Origin: Promethearchaeota archaeon
GTDB lineage: Archaea > Asgardarchaeota > Lokiarchaeia > Sigynarchaeales > SOKP01
DNA: 10,192 bases
Assembly: GCA_014729315.1 (NCBI GenBank)
Contig: WJKD01000853.1
Span: 1-10,192 of the forward strand
Direction of reading: 5' to 3'
Program-made: the position numbers and the translations under genes
In this document: positions 1 to 6,924 of the stretch, one piece after another
Layout: every line of letters begins with the position of its first letter
How positions within the stretch are numbered: position 1 is the stretch's first letter
Notes under the pieces: model-generated
The model's input: the letters and a program-made list of their open reading frames with translations, nothing else
Database searches by the model: none
What the model was told of the DNA's origin: nothing

Positions 1-93
1 AATCTTGAAGTTGAGTTTATTGAACTTTTTAATTTATTAGAAAAGAAAATAAATGAAGCTTCGGAATTTGTTAGAGAAATTCGTAAATTATGA
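1..93 (+). CDS. 3' end of an unidentified gene (partial)
   Basis: Reading frame 1 is open from the first base to a TGA at 91-93. It gives 30 residues rich in Glu, Lys, Leu and Ile, ending in EFVREIRKL. The spacing of hydrophobic residues suggests a C-terminal amphipathic helix or coiled coil, as at the end of many small regulators or scaffold proteins. The start and all domains lie outside the window, so no function can be given. It would be convergent with the CoA-transferase beta gene, whose stop is 64 bases further on. An open frame this short can occur by chance in AT-rich DNA, so the call is moderate. Confidence 0.45.
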   Translation, partial: NLEVEFIELFNLLEKKINEASEFVREIRKL

Positions 94-107
94 AATATCA
101 TCAATAA

Positions 108-148
108 GATATCGGGAAAATAAATTTCAGAAGCAATTTTCCTATATC
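108..148. terminator. imperfect stem-loop between convergent genes
   Basis: GGAAAAT at 115-121 pairs with ATTTTCC at 136-142 across a 14-base loop. GATAT at 108-112 pairs with ATATC at 144-148 outside a small internal bulge. The element lies between the stop of the partial + strand gene (93) and the stop of the minus-strand beta subunit (158), where a shared transcript end would be expected. There is no strong T-tract on either side. It may be a terminator, an mRNA-end structure or a chance palindrome. Confidence 0.25.
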
Positions 149-157
149 ATCTATCTT

Positions 158-1036
158 TTATATTATTTGTTTAGGAATTCTTTTCTGCATGCTTAATTCC
201 TTCTCAATGATTTCATTTAAAAGGTCCTCGCGTTCTTTTCCCGCAAGAACTTCCAATTTTCGAATTCCTAATGGATCCACCTTATTTCTTAATAATTTAA
301 TTTCTTTGTTTGTAGGTGGTACTGTTTCTTTTATATCGTCAGGTATTAACAATTCAAAACCAGTGGCTTCTTTTATATGTTGTAAAGTATTCCCAGGATG
401 GATTGATCTTAACCTCACGCGCCTTGTCTGTTCTTCAAAATCTAAATAAGCTAAATTGGTAATAACGCATTGGGGTCCAGCACCTCCGCATACACTTAGT
501 TTACCATCTGGAAATCCAACACCAGAAATGAAAAATAGCTTATTTGTTGGAACAAAAGTTCTATTATCATGTCTGGGAGTATACAGAAACGACCCTCGAG
601 AATAAAACATACTAAAATCGGCTATTCCAGCGCATCCAGGCAATCTTACTTTTGGTTGAGACCATTCTCCGATACATATATTATTTGTATTACCATATTG
701 ATCGATCTGAGCTGGTCTAAACCATTCGATTGTCGTCAATTTTTCCGAAGGGAGAGATTCTAAGGTACATTCTCCTGAGCTTTGAAATCTGTAAGCTCGA
801 GCAGTATTCATTTCCAAATAGAGCAATGATACTTGTCGAGGTTCAAATACAAAAGTATTCCCCATGATATAATGATAAATCGCTTTGGGAGCGTGAGTTA
901 ATTTAGCAAGAGTAAAAGCAGCCCACACCATCGGAGTTGCGACTCCAACAATCATCACGTCATCGTTTCTAACTTCTCGTGCCATTAACACGGTCATTAA
1001 TTCGTCAATAGTGTAGTCTTTGTTTGATTCGTCCAT
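158..1036 (-). CDS. Family I CoA-transferase beta-like subunit (GctB/IpdB type)
   Basis: This 292-residue cytosolic protein resembles the beta subunit of family I CoA-transferases such as glutaconate CoA-transferase and IpdB. Visible family landmarks are an N-terminal helix ending AREVRNDD followed by VMIVGVATP, then AKLTHAP, AQIDQYGNTN near 109-118, QPKVRLPGCAG near 127-137, GPQCVITNLAYLDF, SIHPG and a C-terminal LLRNKVDPLGIRKLE. The active-site loop that reads VESG in GctB reads YIMG here. The catalytic Glu is therefore Ile57, and classical CoA transfer through a glutamyl-CoA is unlikely. The LHPG-like stretch also resembles IpdB more than GctB. The start is set at the ATG at 1036, because GGTGGTGAT lies 7 bases upstream; a longer frame from a TTG at 1054 would run through that ribosome site. 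Its presumed partner alpha subunit is at 7257-8114, unusually far away. Confidence 0.85.
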   Translation of the reverse strand: MDESNKDYTIDELMTVLMAREVRNDDVMIVGVATPMVWAAFTLAKLTHAPKAIYHYIMGNTFVFEPRQVSLLYLEMNTARAYRFQSSGECTLESLPSEKLTTIEWFRPAQIDQYGNTNNICIGEWSQPKVRLPGCAGIADFSMFYSRGSFLYTPRHDNRTFVPTNKLFFISGVGFPDGKLSVCGGAGPQCVITNLAYLDFEEQTRRVRLRSIHPGNTLQHIKEATGFELLIPDDIKETVPPTNKEIKLLRNKVDPLGIRKLEVLAGKEREDLLNEIIEKELSMQKRIPKQII

Positions 1037-1043
1037 TTGCTTA

Positions 1044-1052
1044 ATCACCACC
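1044..1052 (-). promoter_or_regulatory. strong Shine-Dalgarno site fixing the beta-subunit start
   Basis: On the minus strand this reads GGTGGTGAT, one mismatch from GGAGGTGAT, the complement of the 16S rRNA 3' end. It is followed by 7 bases and then ATG at 1036. It overlaps the in-frame TTG (1054) and two GTG codons that would give a protein 4 to 6 residues longer, so those are unlikely starts. Confidence 0.75.
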
Positions 1053-1085
1053 AATTAGGATTAAATGAATGAACAAATTAATAAA

Positions 1086-1094
1086 AATTTATAG
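1086..1094 (-). promoter_or_regulatory. candidate TATA box for the beta subunit
   Basis: On the minus strand this reads CTATAAATT, 50-58 bases before the ATG at 1036, which would give a leader of roughly 25 bases containing the strong ribosome site. A second, stronger-looking box, CATATAAAAA, lies at about 1129-1138 and would give a leader of about 70 bases. A/T-rich background limits confidence in either. Confidence 0.25.
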
Positions 1095-1152
1095 AATAAA
1101 AGAAAATATTGTTGAATTTCAAGGTTTGTTTTTATATGGTTTCTGATCTTGA

Positions 1153-1788
1153 TTAAACCCACTGTAAAATGACTGCAAATATAATGTGACACGATATAGC
1201 AATCAAAACGCTTGCTCCTGCTAATTTCTTTTTTCCTTCTAAGCTAAGATTGTCGTGTAGCCAGACAAGAGCAAAGTTGGGAATTGTCCACCAAATGAAG
1301 ATAAAATACAAATTTGGAAAGTTCCAAAACCACCAGTCCCAGACTAATATTCCTGCAAAATTTAATATGATCTCCACTATTACTCCTTGAACTCCCCATA
1401 AGATAGGCATAAATATTCGATTTGGCATCCCAAAGATTTTCTTGTCTTTATCTTCGGGTAATCCTTTTACATTCATTAATCCAATGAGCGCAGCTAAAAA
1501 TGCGATCTCTATGTTCCAACCAACATAGATTACGAATGCAGAATTACCCGGTGTTAACCATAGTGCGGAATATTGAGTAAAATGTAATACAAGGGCATTG
1601 ATAATCTCTAGAACCACTCCGCTGATTGCAAACCAATATATTCCCATATAAACTGCCTCTTTATTGTCTTTTTCCATTTCCAAATTATAAATGTAGACAA
1701 TGATGATAAGCAAGGGAATTACATACCACTGAAGATTATCTGTGCTTCTTAAATTATCCAAAGCTGTTTGAGCTGCTACAGTGACCAT
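1153..1788 (-). CDS. Six-helix membrane protein of unknown function
   Basis: I do not recognise a named family, though the N-terminal LDNLRSTDNLQWYVIP feels like a conserved motif. The 211-residue protein has about six hydrophobic helices, near 21-36, 46-68, 83-106, 125-149, 159-177 and 189-210. Loops carry charged stretches such as PEDKDKK (111-117), and there is a very aromatic turn, WDWWFWNFP (150-158). Three glutamates sit inside helices 2, 3 and 4: Glu61, Glu94 and Glu139. GVVLEIINAL (57-66) resembles GVIVEIILNF (135-144), hinting at an internal repeat. The ATG at 1788 is chosen because AAGGA lies 7 bases before it; a GTG at 1842 would add 18 lysine-rich residues with no ribosome site. 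It is divergent from the GPH transporter and same-strand with the beta subunit, 116 bases from it. A role with the neighbouring CrtI-like enzyme or transporters is only a guess. Confidence 0.75.
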   Translation of the reverse strand: MVTVAAQTALDNLRSTDNLQWYVIPLLIIIVYIYNLEMEKDNKEAVYMGIYWFAISGVVLEIINALVLHFTQYSALWLTPGNSAFVIYVGWNIEIAFLAALIGLMNVKGLPEDKDKKIFGMPNRIFMPILWGVQGVIVEIILNFAGILVWDWWFWNFPNLYFIFIWWTIPNFALVWLHDNLSLEGKKKLAGASVLIAISCHIIFAVILQWV

Positions 1789-1842
1789 TCTTATATCCTT
1801 TTTTACTTTTTTTATAACTTGGTTAAAATAATTCAATATCAC

Positions 1843-2107
1843 AATTAGGTTTTATTTTTTCTTAAACCTCAACTGAAGTCCCTTATTTATTGTCTAATAA
1901 AGATATTAAATCTATTATTTAATCTTATTTTGGAATTTACCCCGATAAACAAAAGATGTCGTTATTTAAATCTGAAAGAATCTGCGATTTTTAAAATCTA
2001 ATATTGGTTTTTCAGAAATTTAAAATTAAGTAAAATATTGTTTAAAATCACATTGATTTTATAATAAATCGACTAAAAACAATACTAAATAAATTAGGGG
2101 AACATTA
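1843..2107. other. divergent intergenic region with a palindrome
   Basis: This A/T-rich gap separates the membrane-protein gene from the first transporter, and I see no convincing coding frame in it. ATTAAAT at 1905-1911 and ATTTAAT at 1917-1923 form a 7-base inverted repeat around a 5-base centre. The flanks AGAT and CT partly extend it. This could be an operator for a regulator of the divergent genes, but palindromes of A and T are common in such DNA. Confidence 0.3.
2057..2069 (+). promoter_or_regulatory. candidate TATA box for the first GPH transporter
   Basis: TTTTATAATAAAT lies about 40-50 bases before the TTG start at 2108. That puts a transcription start near 2085-2090 and leaves a short leader that still contains the AGGGGA ribosome site at 2096-2101. 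It is supported by position and composition only. Confidence 0.35.
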
Positions 2108-3529
2108 TTGACTGAAAAGGTCGAAGAAAATAATCAGAAAAATAAGATTAATTCAATGCAAAAATATTCCATTTTTGTTTTTATATCTTTTGCTATGGGC
2201 GATGTTTTTGTACAATTATTTATTTACCTAGTAAGCGTACGAATCTTTGATTTTTACGAAAATGAAATCGGTTTAGCCACCGGAATTATTGCTATAGCTT
2301 TTGTGTTATACGCTATATGGAATATGGTCAACGATCCCATCCTAGGATATATTTCAGATACTCCGAAAAAATTCTGGAGTAAATACGGCCGTAGACTACC
2401 CTGGATTTTATCGGGTGGTATTGGGACAGCAATGGCGTTTATTTTGATATTTGCTGTACCGGATTTAGATCCACAATCAAACTGGTTGCTTATTTTTATT
2501 TGGCTTTTAGTTTCGGTATGCCTATTTGATACCTTATTTACCATGTTCGACACAAACTATACTGCGTTGATACCCGATAAATTTAGAACTGATAAAGTAA
2601 GACTAAAGCTAGCAAGCTTTCAAGTAGGGCTTGGAATCTTTGGAACCGTTCTTGCTGTTGTCGTGAGTCCTATGTTTATCGTATATGGAGATAAAACATC
2701 TTTTTTAAATATGGCGCTTATTATTGGGGTAATCGGAATTGCGTTAGTTTTGTTGCAATTTTACGGTGTATACGAAAACAAAGATATGCGCGAAAGACAC
2801 GCGCAAGTCGAGAAAAAAGCTGAAAAAGGGTCCTTTATGGAGGTTCTAAAAGTAGCAGTTAAACAAAGGAGTTTTATAGGACTTTTAATACTCATTATGT
2901 TATATCAAACTACGGTTTCACTGTTATTAGGTTCTATACCTTATCTCGTTAGATTTATATTAAACGAAGAAGCAATTGTTGAATCTTACATATTACTCGG
3001 CTACATTGGAGCAGGGTTAATATCTGTGCCAATATGGGGCAAAATCGCAATGAGGGAAGGGAATAATAAACGCGTATTTATGATTGGAGGATTAATATTT
3101 GGAATAGGAACCATTCCTTTCTTATTTCTAAATAGCGTAATTTTTGCTATTTTAGTCGCAATAACGCTCGGTTTCGGGATGATTGGCTACTGGCTTTGTT
3201 TAAATCCGATCATATCTGATGTGATTGATGAGGCTATAGCAAAAAGCGGAATAAGACAAGAAGGGCTTTACATGGGAGTAAGAACCTTTTTTGGAAGGAT
3301 AGCTATTATGCTCCAAGCGATTATTTTTGCGTTAGTTCACATTCTAACGGGTTTTACTCCTGGATCGGCGACTCAAACTCCTCTTGCTATTTTTGGCTTA
3401 AGGATTCAAATGGGGCTCATTCCTCCAATAGTAATGACTATTGGAGTTTTAGTCTTCTGGAAACTTTACGATTTAACGCCAGAGAAAAAAGTAATTATTA
3501 GAGAAAAAATAAAAGAACTTAAAGTTTAG
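2108..3529 (+). CDS. GPH-family cation symporter (MelB-like MFS), copy 1
   Basis: This 473-residue, twelve-helix transporter belongs to the glycoside-pentoside-hexuronide:cation symporter family (MFS_2; relatives are MelB and the lysolipid carrier MFSD2A). Diagnostic parts include Asp32 in helix 1 (AMGDVF), the helix 2 motif WNMVNDPILG, the loop KYGRRLPWI (93-100) and helix 4 LFDTLFTMFDTNYTALIPD. Asp76 of NDP matches the essential cation-site residue Asp59 of MelB; the companion MelB Asp55 is Asn72 here. Asp148 aligns with the MelB sugar-binding Asp124. The substrate cannot be read from sequence. The TTG start follows AGGGGA at 6-base spacing, and its N-terminus aligns with that of copy 2, which starts with ATG. 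The gene is followed by T-tracts and then by copy 2, about 90% identical in protein after the first 17 residues. Confidence 0.9.
   Translation: MTEKVEENNQKNKINSMQKYSIFVFISFAMGDVFVQLFIYLVSVRIFDFYENEIGLATGIIAIAFVLYAIWNMVNDPILGYISDTPKKFWSKYGRRLPWILSGGIGTAMAFILIFAVPDLDPQSNWLLIFIWLLVSVCLFDTLFTMFDTNYTALIPDKFRTDKVRLKLASFQVGLGIFGTVLAVVVSPMFIVYGDKTSFLNMALIIGVIGIALVLLQFYGVYENKDMRERHAQVEKKAEKGSFMEVLKVAVKQRSFIGLLILIMLYQTTVSLLLGSIPYLVRFILNEEAIVESYILLGYIGAGLISVPIWGKIAMREGNNKRVFMIGGLIFGIGTIPFLFLNSVIFAILVAITLGFGMIGYWLCLNPIISDVIDEAIAKSGIRQEGLYMGVRTFFGRIAIMLQAIIFALVHILTGFTPGSATQTPLAIFGLRIQMGLIPPIVMTIGVLVFWKLYDLTPEKKVIIREKIKELKV
2980..3126 (+). repeat. near-identical tract shared with copy 2 (at 4651-4797)
   Basis: These 147 bases differ from 4651-4797 at only three positions by direct comparison. 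Sequence on both sides of the tract shows many synonymous and some amino acid differences. Such patchiness within a tandem pair suggests a recent gene-conversion or recombination patch; selection on this helix pair alone would not preserve third codon positions. Confidence 0.7.
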
Positions 3530-3781
3530 AAGAATTTACACTCAAATCTGTTTTTTTCCTTTTTTATACTTTAATGGTGATTTTTTTTAATTTTTGAGTA
3601 CTATTTATTCATATTGTAGGAATAATAAGTTTGCTCTCCATTTAATCCCGAAGTTTGCTTTATTCCAGTGAACAATCTCGCTTGCTTTGATGCGAACGAT
3701 GAATATAATTAAATAAATGCTAGATTAAATTTTAAAACAACTAATTTATCATACGTCAGTTAAATAATAAAGGAGAAAACA
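3530..3781 (+). other. intergenic spacer between the tandem transporters
   Basis: No gene is evident. T-tracts follow copy 1 at its left end. A direct repeat AAGTTTGCT occurs at 3627-3635 and 3651-3659. An A/T box, GAATATAATTAAATAAA, lies at 3701-3717, and the ribosome site AGGAG at 3771-3775 precedes the ATG of copy 2 by 6 bases. The spacer does not resemble the region upstream of copy 1, so the recognisable duplication is limited to the coding region. The two copies probably have separate promoters. Confidence 0.4.
3550..3595 (+). terminator. T-rich transcript end after transporter copy 1
   Basis: Runs of 7 T (3551-3557), 6 T (3560-3565), 8 T (3581-3588) and 5 T (3591-3595) follow the stop at 3529 within 70 bases. 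Hairpin-free U-tracts are the usual intrinsic termination signal in archaea. This suggests that copies 1 and 2 are not simply co-transcribed. Confidence 0.5.
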
Positions 3782-5200
3782 ATGAGTGATAGAATTAAAG
3801 ATAATCAACAAAAAAATATAGAAACTGTGCAGAAATATTCTATTTTTGTCTTTATATCGTTTGCTATGGGCGATGTATTCGTGCAATTATTTATTTACCT
3901 AGTAAGTGTACGAATCTTCGATTTTTATGAAAACGAAATCGGTTTAGCCACCGGAATTATTGCCATAGCTTTTGTGTTATACGCTGTCTGGAATATGATA
4001 AACAATCCTATTGTTGGATATATTGCAGAGACCCCTAAAAAATTTTGGAGTAAATACGGGCGTAGGTTACTCTGGGTTCTTTCGGGAGGTATAGGGACCT
4101 CTCTGGCGTTTATCTTAATATTTGCTGTTCTGGATTTGGATCCTCAGTCAAATTGGTTAATTATTTTTATTTTGCTTTTAGTTTTGGTTTGCCTATTTGA
4201 TACATTATTTACTATGTTCGATGCCAACTATACTGCGTTAATACCCGATAAATTCAGAACCGATAAGTTGAGATTAAAACTAGCTAGTTTTCAAGTGGGA
4301 CTTGGAATTTTTGGAACCGTTCTTGCTGTAGTGGTAAGTCCTATTTTCATAGTATATGGAGATAAAACTTTATTCCTAAATATGGCGCTTATTATTGGGG
4401 TAATCGGAATTGTACTGGTTTTACTTCAATTTTATGGAGTATACGAAAACAAAGATATGCGCGAAAAATACCTAAAAATCGAGAAAACAGCTGAAAAAGG
4501 TTCTTTTATGGATGTTTTAAAAGTTGCTGTTAAACAAAGAAGTTTTATTGGACTTTTGATTTTTTACATGCTTTATCAGACTTTAGTCTCATTGCTTTTA
4601 GGTTCTATACCATACCTAGTTAGATTTATTTTAAACGAGGAGGCAGTCGTTGAATCTTACATATTACTCGGCTACATTGGAGCAGGATTAATATCTGTGC
4701 CAATATGGGGCAAAATCGCAATGAGGGAAGGGAATAATAAACGCGTATTTATTATTGGAGGATTAATATTTGGTATAGGAACCATTCCTTTCTTATTCGT
4801 AACTAATGTGCTATTTTCTATCCTAGTTGCCGTAACGCTCGGTTTCGGGATGATTGGCTACTGGCTTTGTTTAAATCCGATCATTTCAGATGTGATTGAT
4901 GAGGCTATAGCAGAAAGCGGAATAAGACAAGAAGGGCTTCACATGGGAGTGAGAACCTTTTTCGGAAGGATTGCTATTATGCTCTAAGCGATTATTTTTG
5001 CGTTAGTTCACATTCTGACGGGTTTTACTCCTGGATCGGCAACACAAACTCCTCTAGCGATATTTGGCTTGAGGATTCAAATGGGACTTATCCCTGCAAT
5101 AATAATGATTGTTGGAGCAATAGTTTTCTGGAAACTTTATGATTTAACCCCTGAGAAAAAAGAAGTTATCAGAGAAAAAATGAATGAGCTTAAAATTTAA
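3782..5200 (+). pseudogene. GPH-family transporter copy 2, interrupted by in-frame TAA
   Basis: This is a tandem paralogue of the preceding transporter with the same frame for 472 codons up to a TAA at 5198-5200, except that codon 402 (4985-4987) is TAA. Copy 1 has CAA (Gln403) in the identical context. The conceptual product stops at 401 residues, losing roughly the last two helices; the remainder is intact and ends in EVIREKMNELKI. Other changes hit conserved sites. The helix 2 motif NDP has become NNP (Asn75, equivalent to MelB cation-site Asp59), and GRRLPW has become GRRLLW. Asp31 of helix 1 and the helix 4 Asp are kept. The ribosome site AGGAG is good. The 71 codons after the stop still differ from copy 1 mostly at synonymous positions, so the nonsense mutation is probably recent. 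Sequencing error or stop readthrough remain possible. Confidence 0.75.
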
Positions 5201-5248
5201 AGTTAAAAAAAATTAAGCTATTCTACTTTTTTTTTAATATTATTTTTT
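5201..5248. terminator. bidirectional U-tract terminator between convergent genes
   Basis: Between the end of transporter copy 2 (5200) and the end of the FAD oxidoreductase (5247), the + strand has 9 T at 5227-5235 and 6 T at 5243-5248. The minus strand has 8 T opposite the A-run at 5205-5212. Each convergent transcript therefore meets U-tracts just beyond its stop codon. Confidence 0.5.
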
Positions 5249-6827
5249 AGAAATGATGAGCCCGATCTCCTCCCTTGTCATGGAGGTCGGTAAACTTTGG
5301 CTCATCCCCTTTCTTTATGATCATTTCAGCTACATCTCTCCCTCCAGCTGCGGTTCCAAAAACTCCCGCTCCTGAAGCACTAAATTGCCCAATATACCAC
5401 AAATTCTCAACTGGTGTTTGATAGGGGAGATTTGATTGCGTTAAAGTTGGAGCAATACCTCCGAAGCTGTGTCTTGAAATATTTAATCTACTCTGGAAAT
5501 CATGAGGTGTAATTATGACTCTAGTTTTTGTGTGTTCTCGGAGTCCGGGAATTATTTTTTCTGCCTCAATTAACAATTTATCGGCAAGTTCTTCTCTCTG
5601 TGTAGTCCAATCACCGTTTTTCAATTCATAAGGCGCTACCGTATAGACAGTTATTGCGTGCCTTCCCGGTGGAGCCATCTCCGGTGAATGCATTGATAAT
5701 ATGTATATAAGAAAGCCGTCCTTACCTTCATGAAAAATTCCATTTCTCATTTTTTCTATAGCTCCTTCTATATCATACGTCCTGTAATAATATATCAGTG
5801 GAATATCTTGATATGGTGTGGGATCAAAATCAACCCCAATGTGAACCATCAGCACTGATTCCATTAATGTAAGATTTTCAATATGATGAATAAACTCTTC
5901 AGTTAAATGTTCTTTTCCTATAACATCGTAAAATGTTTTAAACATTCCTCCACTAGTTAGGACTATATCAGCTTCTAAGATTTTACCATCTTCGAATTTA
6001 ACCCCATATGCTCGGCCATCTTCAACGAGAATTTTTGTTACCATTTTTTTTGTAAATATAGTTCCTCCGTTTTCAGTAATATAATCAGCAAGAATTTTAA
6101 CTAATTCCCCGCATCCGTTTTTAATATATTTGTAGGTTGGCATTTTATAACTACCACGATCGATAGGTACTCTCTTATCAAAAACGCATTCGGGATTGAA
6201 TACTGGAACACCAAACGCAGAAAACTCGCTTGGTTTAACAACCATATCTGCAAGTATTCCTAAGAATACCGTTCTGAGCTTTTGATTAGAGAAAAAATGT
6301 TCTGTTAATTGAGCGGCACTCCAATCCTTGTATTTTTTTACTTTCAAAAAGTTAAAAAGTAGTTTAAGTTTATATTTCAACTTCTTGAACCCTTTCGAGA
6401 AAGGAATTTGGTTACCAAAGTAAAGTAACTTCATAATAATATCATGGAACTCGTAGTATTCGTCTAATCCTACGCTATCCTCTGGGAAAAGTTCTTTTAA
6501 ACGCTCTCTTCTCCAATAAGGACCTTGATATTCTTCTGGGCTCCTTAGCTCAAAATCGATGAAAGATTGATTTCTTTCGTCTCTTATCAAGGTTAATTTA
6601 TTATCTAGCCCCAATTCGGTAAGAATCCTGCCTAATTTCTCGTGTGAGGATAAGCCTTCCACGAGCATTGGTCCAAGGTCCCAAGCATAGCCGTCTTGAT
6701 GAATAGTTGCAGTAACTCCGCCGATATGTTCAAATTGTTCGAATAAAGTTACTTCATATCCTTCCCTTACTAAATAGGCTCCCGCCGTCAAGCCAGCCAT
6801 TCCGGTTCCAATTATTACTACTTTCAT
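5247..6827 (-). CDS. CrtI/phytoene-desaturase-like FAD-dependent oxidoreductase
   Basis: The 526-residue protein belongs to the flavin amine-oxidase/CrtI superfamily (phytoene desaturases, retinol saturase and many uncharacterised archaeal relatives). It opens with the dinucleotide-binding strand MKVVIIGTGMAGL (GxGxxG at 7-12) and Glu30 for the FAD ribose, followed by HIGG and the WDLGP motif. It closes with the second FAD contact LWYIGQFSASGAG...GTAAGGRDVAE (476-501), typical of the CrtI group. A charged tail ending in RAHHF follows. Members oxidise or saturate isoprenoid double bonds. No carotenoid synthase is nearby, so the substrate is unknown and another lipid or isoprenoid is plausible. 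The ATG at 6827 is fixed by the nucleotide-binding motif; only a weak ribosome site, AGGAT, precedes it, very close to the start. The gene is convergent with the transporter pair. No catalytic defect was seen. Confidence 0.85.
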   Translation of the reverse strand: MKVVIIGTGMAGLTAGAYLVREGYEVTLFEQFEHIGGVTATIHQDGYAWDLGPMLVEGLSSHEKLGRILTELGLDNKLTLIRDERNQSFIDFELRSPEEYQGPYWRRERLKELFPEDSVGLDEYYEFHDIIMKLLYFGNQIPFSKGFKKLKYKLKLLFNFLKVKKYKDWSAAQLTEHFFSNQKLRTVFLGILADMVVKPSEFSAFGVPVFNPECVFDKRVPIDRGSYKMPTYKYIKNGCGELVKILADYITENGGTIFTKKMVTKILVEDGRAYGVKFEDGKILEADIVLTSGGMFKTFYDVIGKEHLTEEFIHHIENLTLMESVLMVHIGVDFDPTPYQDIPLIYYYRTYDIEGAIEKMRNGIFHEGKDGFLIYILSMHSPEMAPPGRHAITVYTVAPYELKNGDWTTQREELADKLLIEAEKIIPGLREHTKTRVIITPHDFQSRLNISRHSFGGIAPTLTQSNLPYQTPVENLWYIGQFSASGAGVFGTAAGGRDVAEMIIKKGDEPKFTDLHDKGGDRAHHF

Positions 6828-6862
6828 TATCCTATTTATCTTCGTTTAATTATATTTATGTT

Positions 6863-6870
6863 CTATATAA
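6863..6870 (-). promoter_or_regulatory. candidate TATA box for the FAD oxidoreductase
   Basis: On the minus strand this reads TTATATAG, 36-43 bases before the ATG at 6827. A start of transcription about 25 bases downstream of the box would leave a leader of roughly 10-15 bases. It is supported by position and A/T composition only. Confidence 0.35.
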
Positions 6871-6924
6871 TTTTGACCAAAAATTTAATATTTTGAAAAA
6901 AGATTATTTTACAAAGAAAATTCG

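Noticed and set aside
189..449. 86-residue + strand frame
   Set aside because: It lies opposite the CoA-transferase beta gene, whose protein is clearly homologous to a known family; this frame is its antisense shadow.
569..763. 64-residue + strand frame
   Set aside because: Also antisense to the beta-subunit gene, with no recognisable features and no ribosome site.
1037..1054. TTG start for the beta subunit at 1054
   Set aside because: The proposed extra codons coincide with the strong ribosome site GGTGGTGAT that serves the ATG at 1036.
2254..2553. 99-residue minus-strand frame
   Set aside because: Antisense to the first GPH transporter, whose frame carries conserved family motifs over the same bases.
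3627..3659. Repeat pair AAGTTTGCT as a CRISPR or attachment-site signal
   Set aside because: Only two 9-base copies 24 bases apart, with no further units and no integrase or Cas gene nearby.
3600..3715. Short minus-strand open stretch of about 35 codons (peptide includes IVHWNKANFGIKWRANL)
   Set aside because: It has no start codon and is bounded by stops; this length is expected by chance in A/T-rich DNA.
4985..4987. TAA as a recoded sense codon
   Set aside because: Known archaeal recoding uses TAG or TGA, and other genes in the window end normally at TAA, so a mutation or base-call error is simpler.
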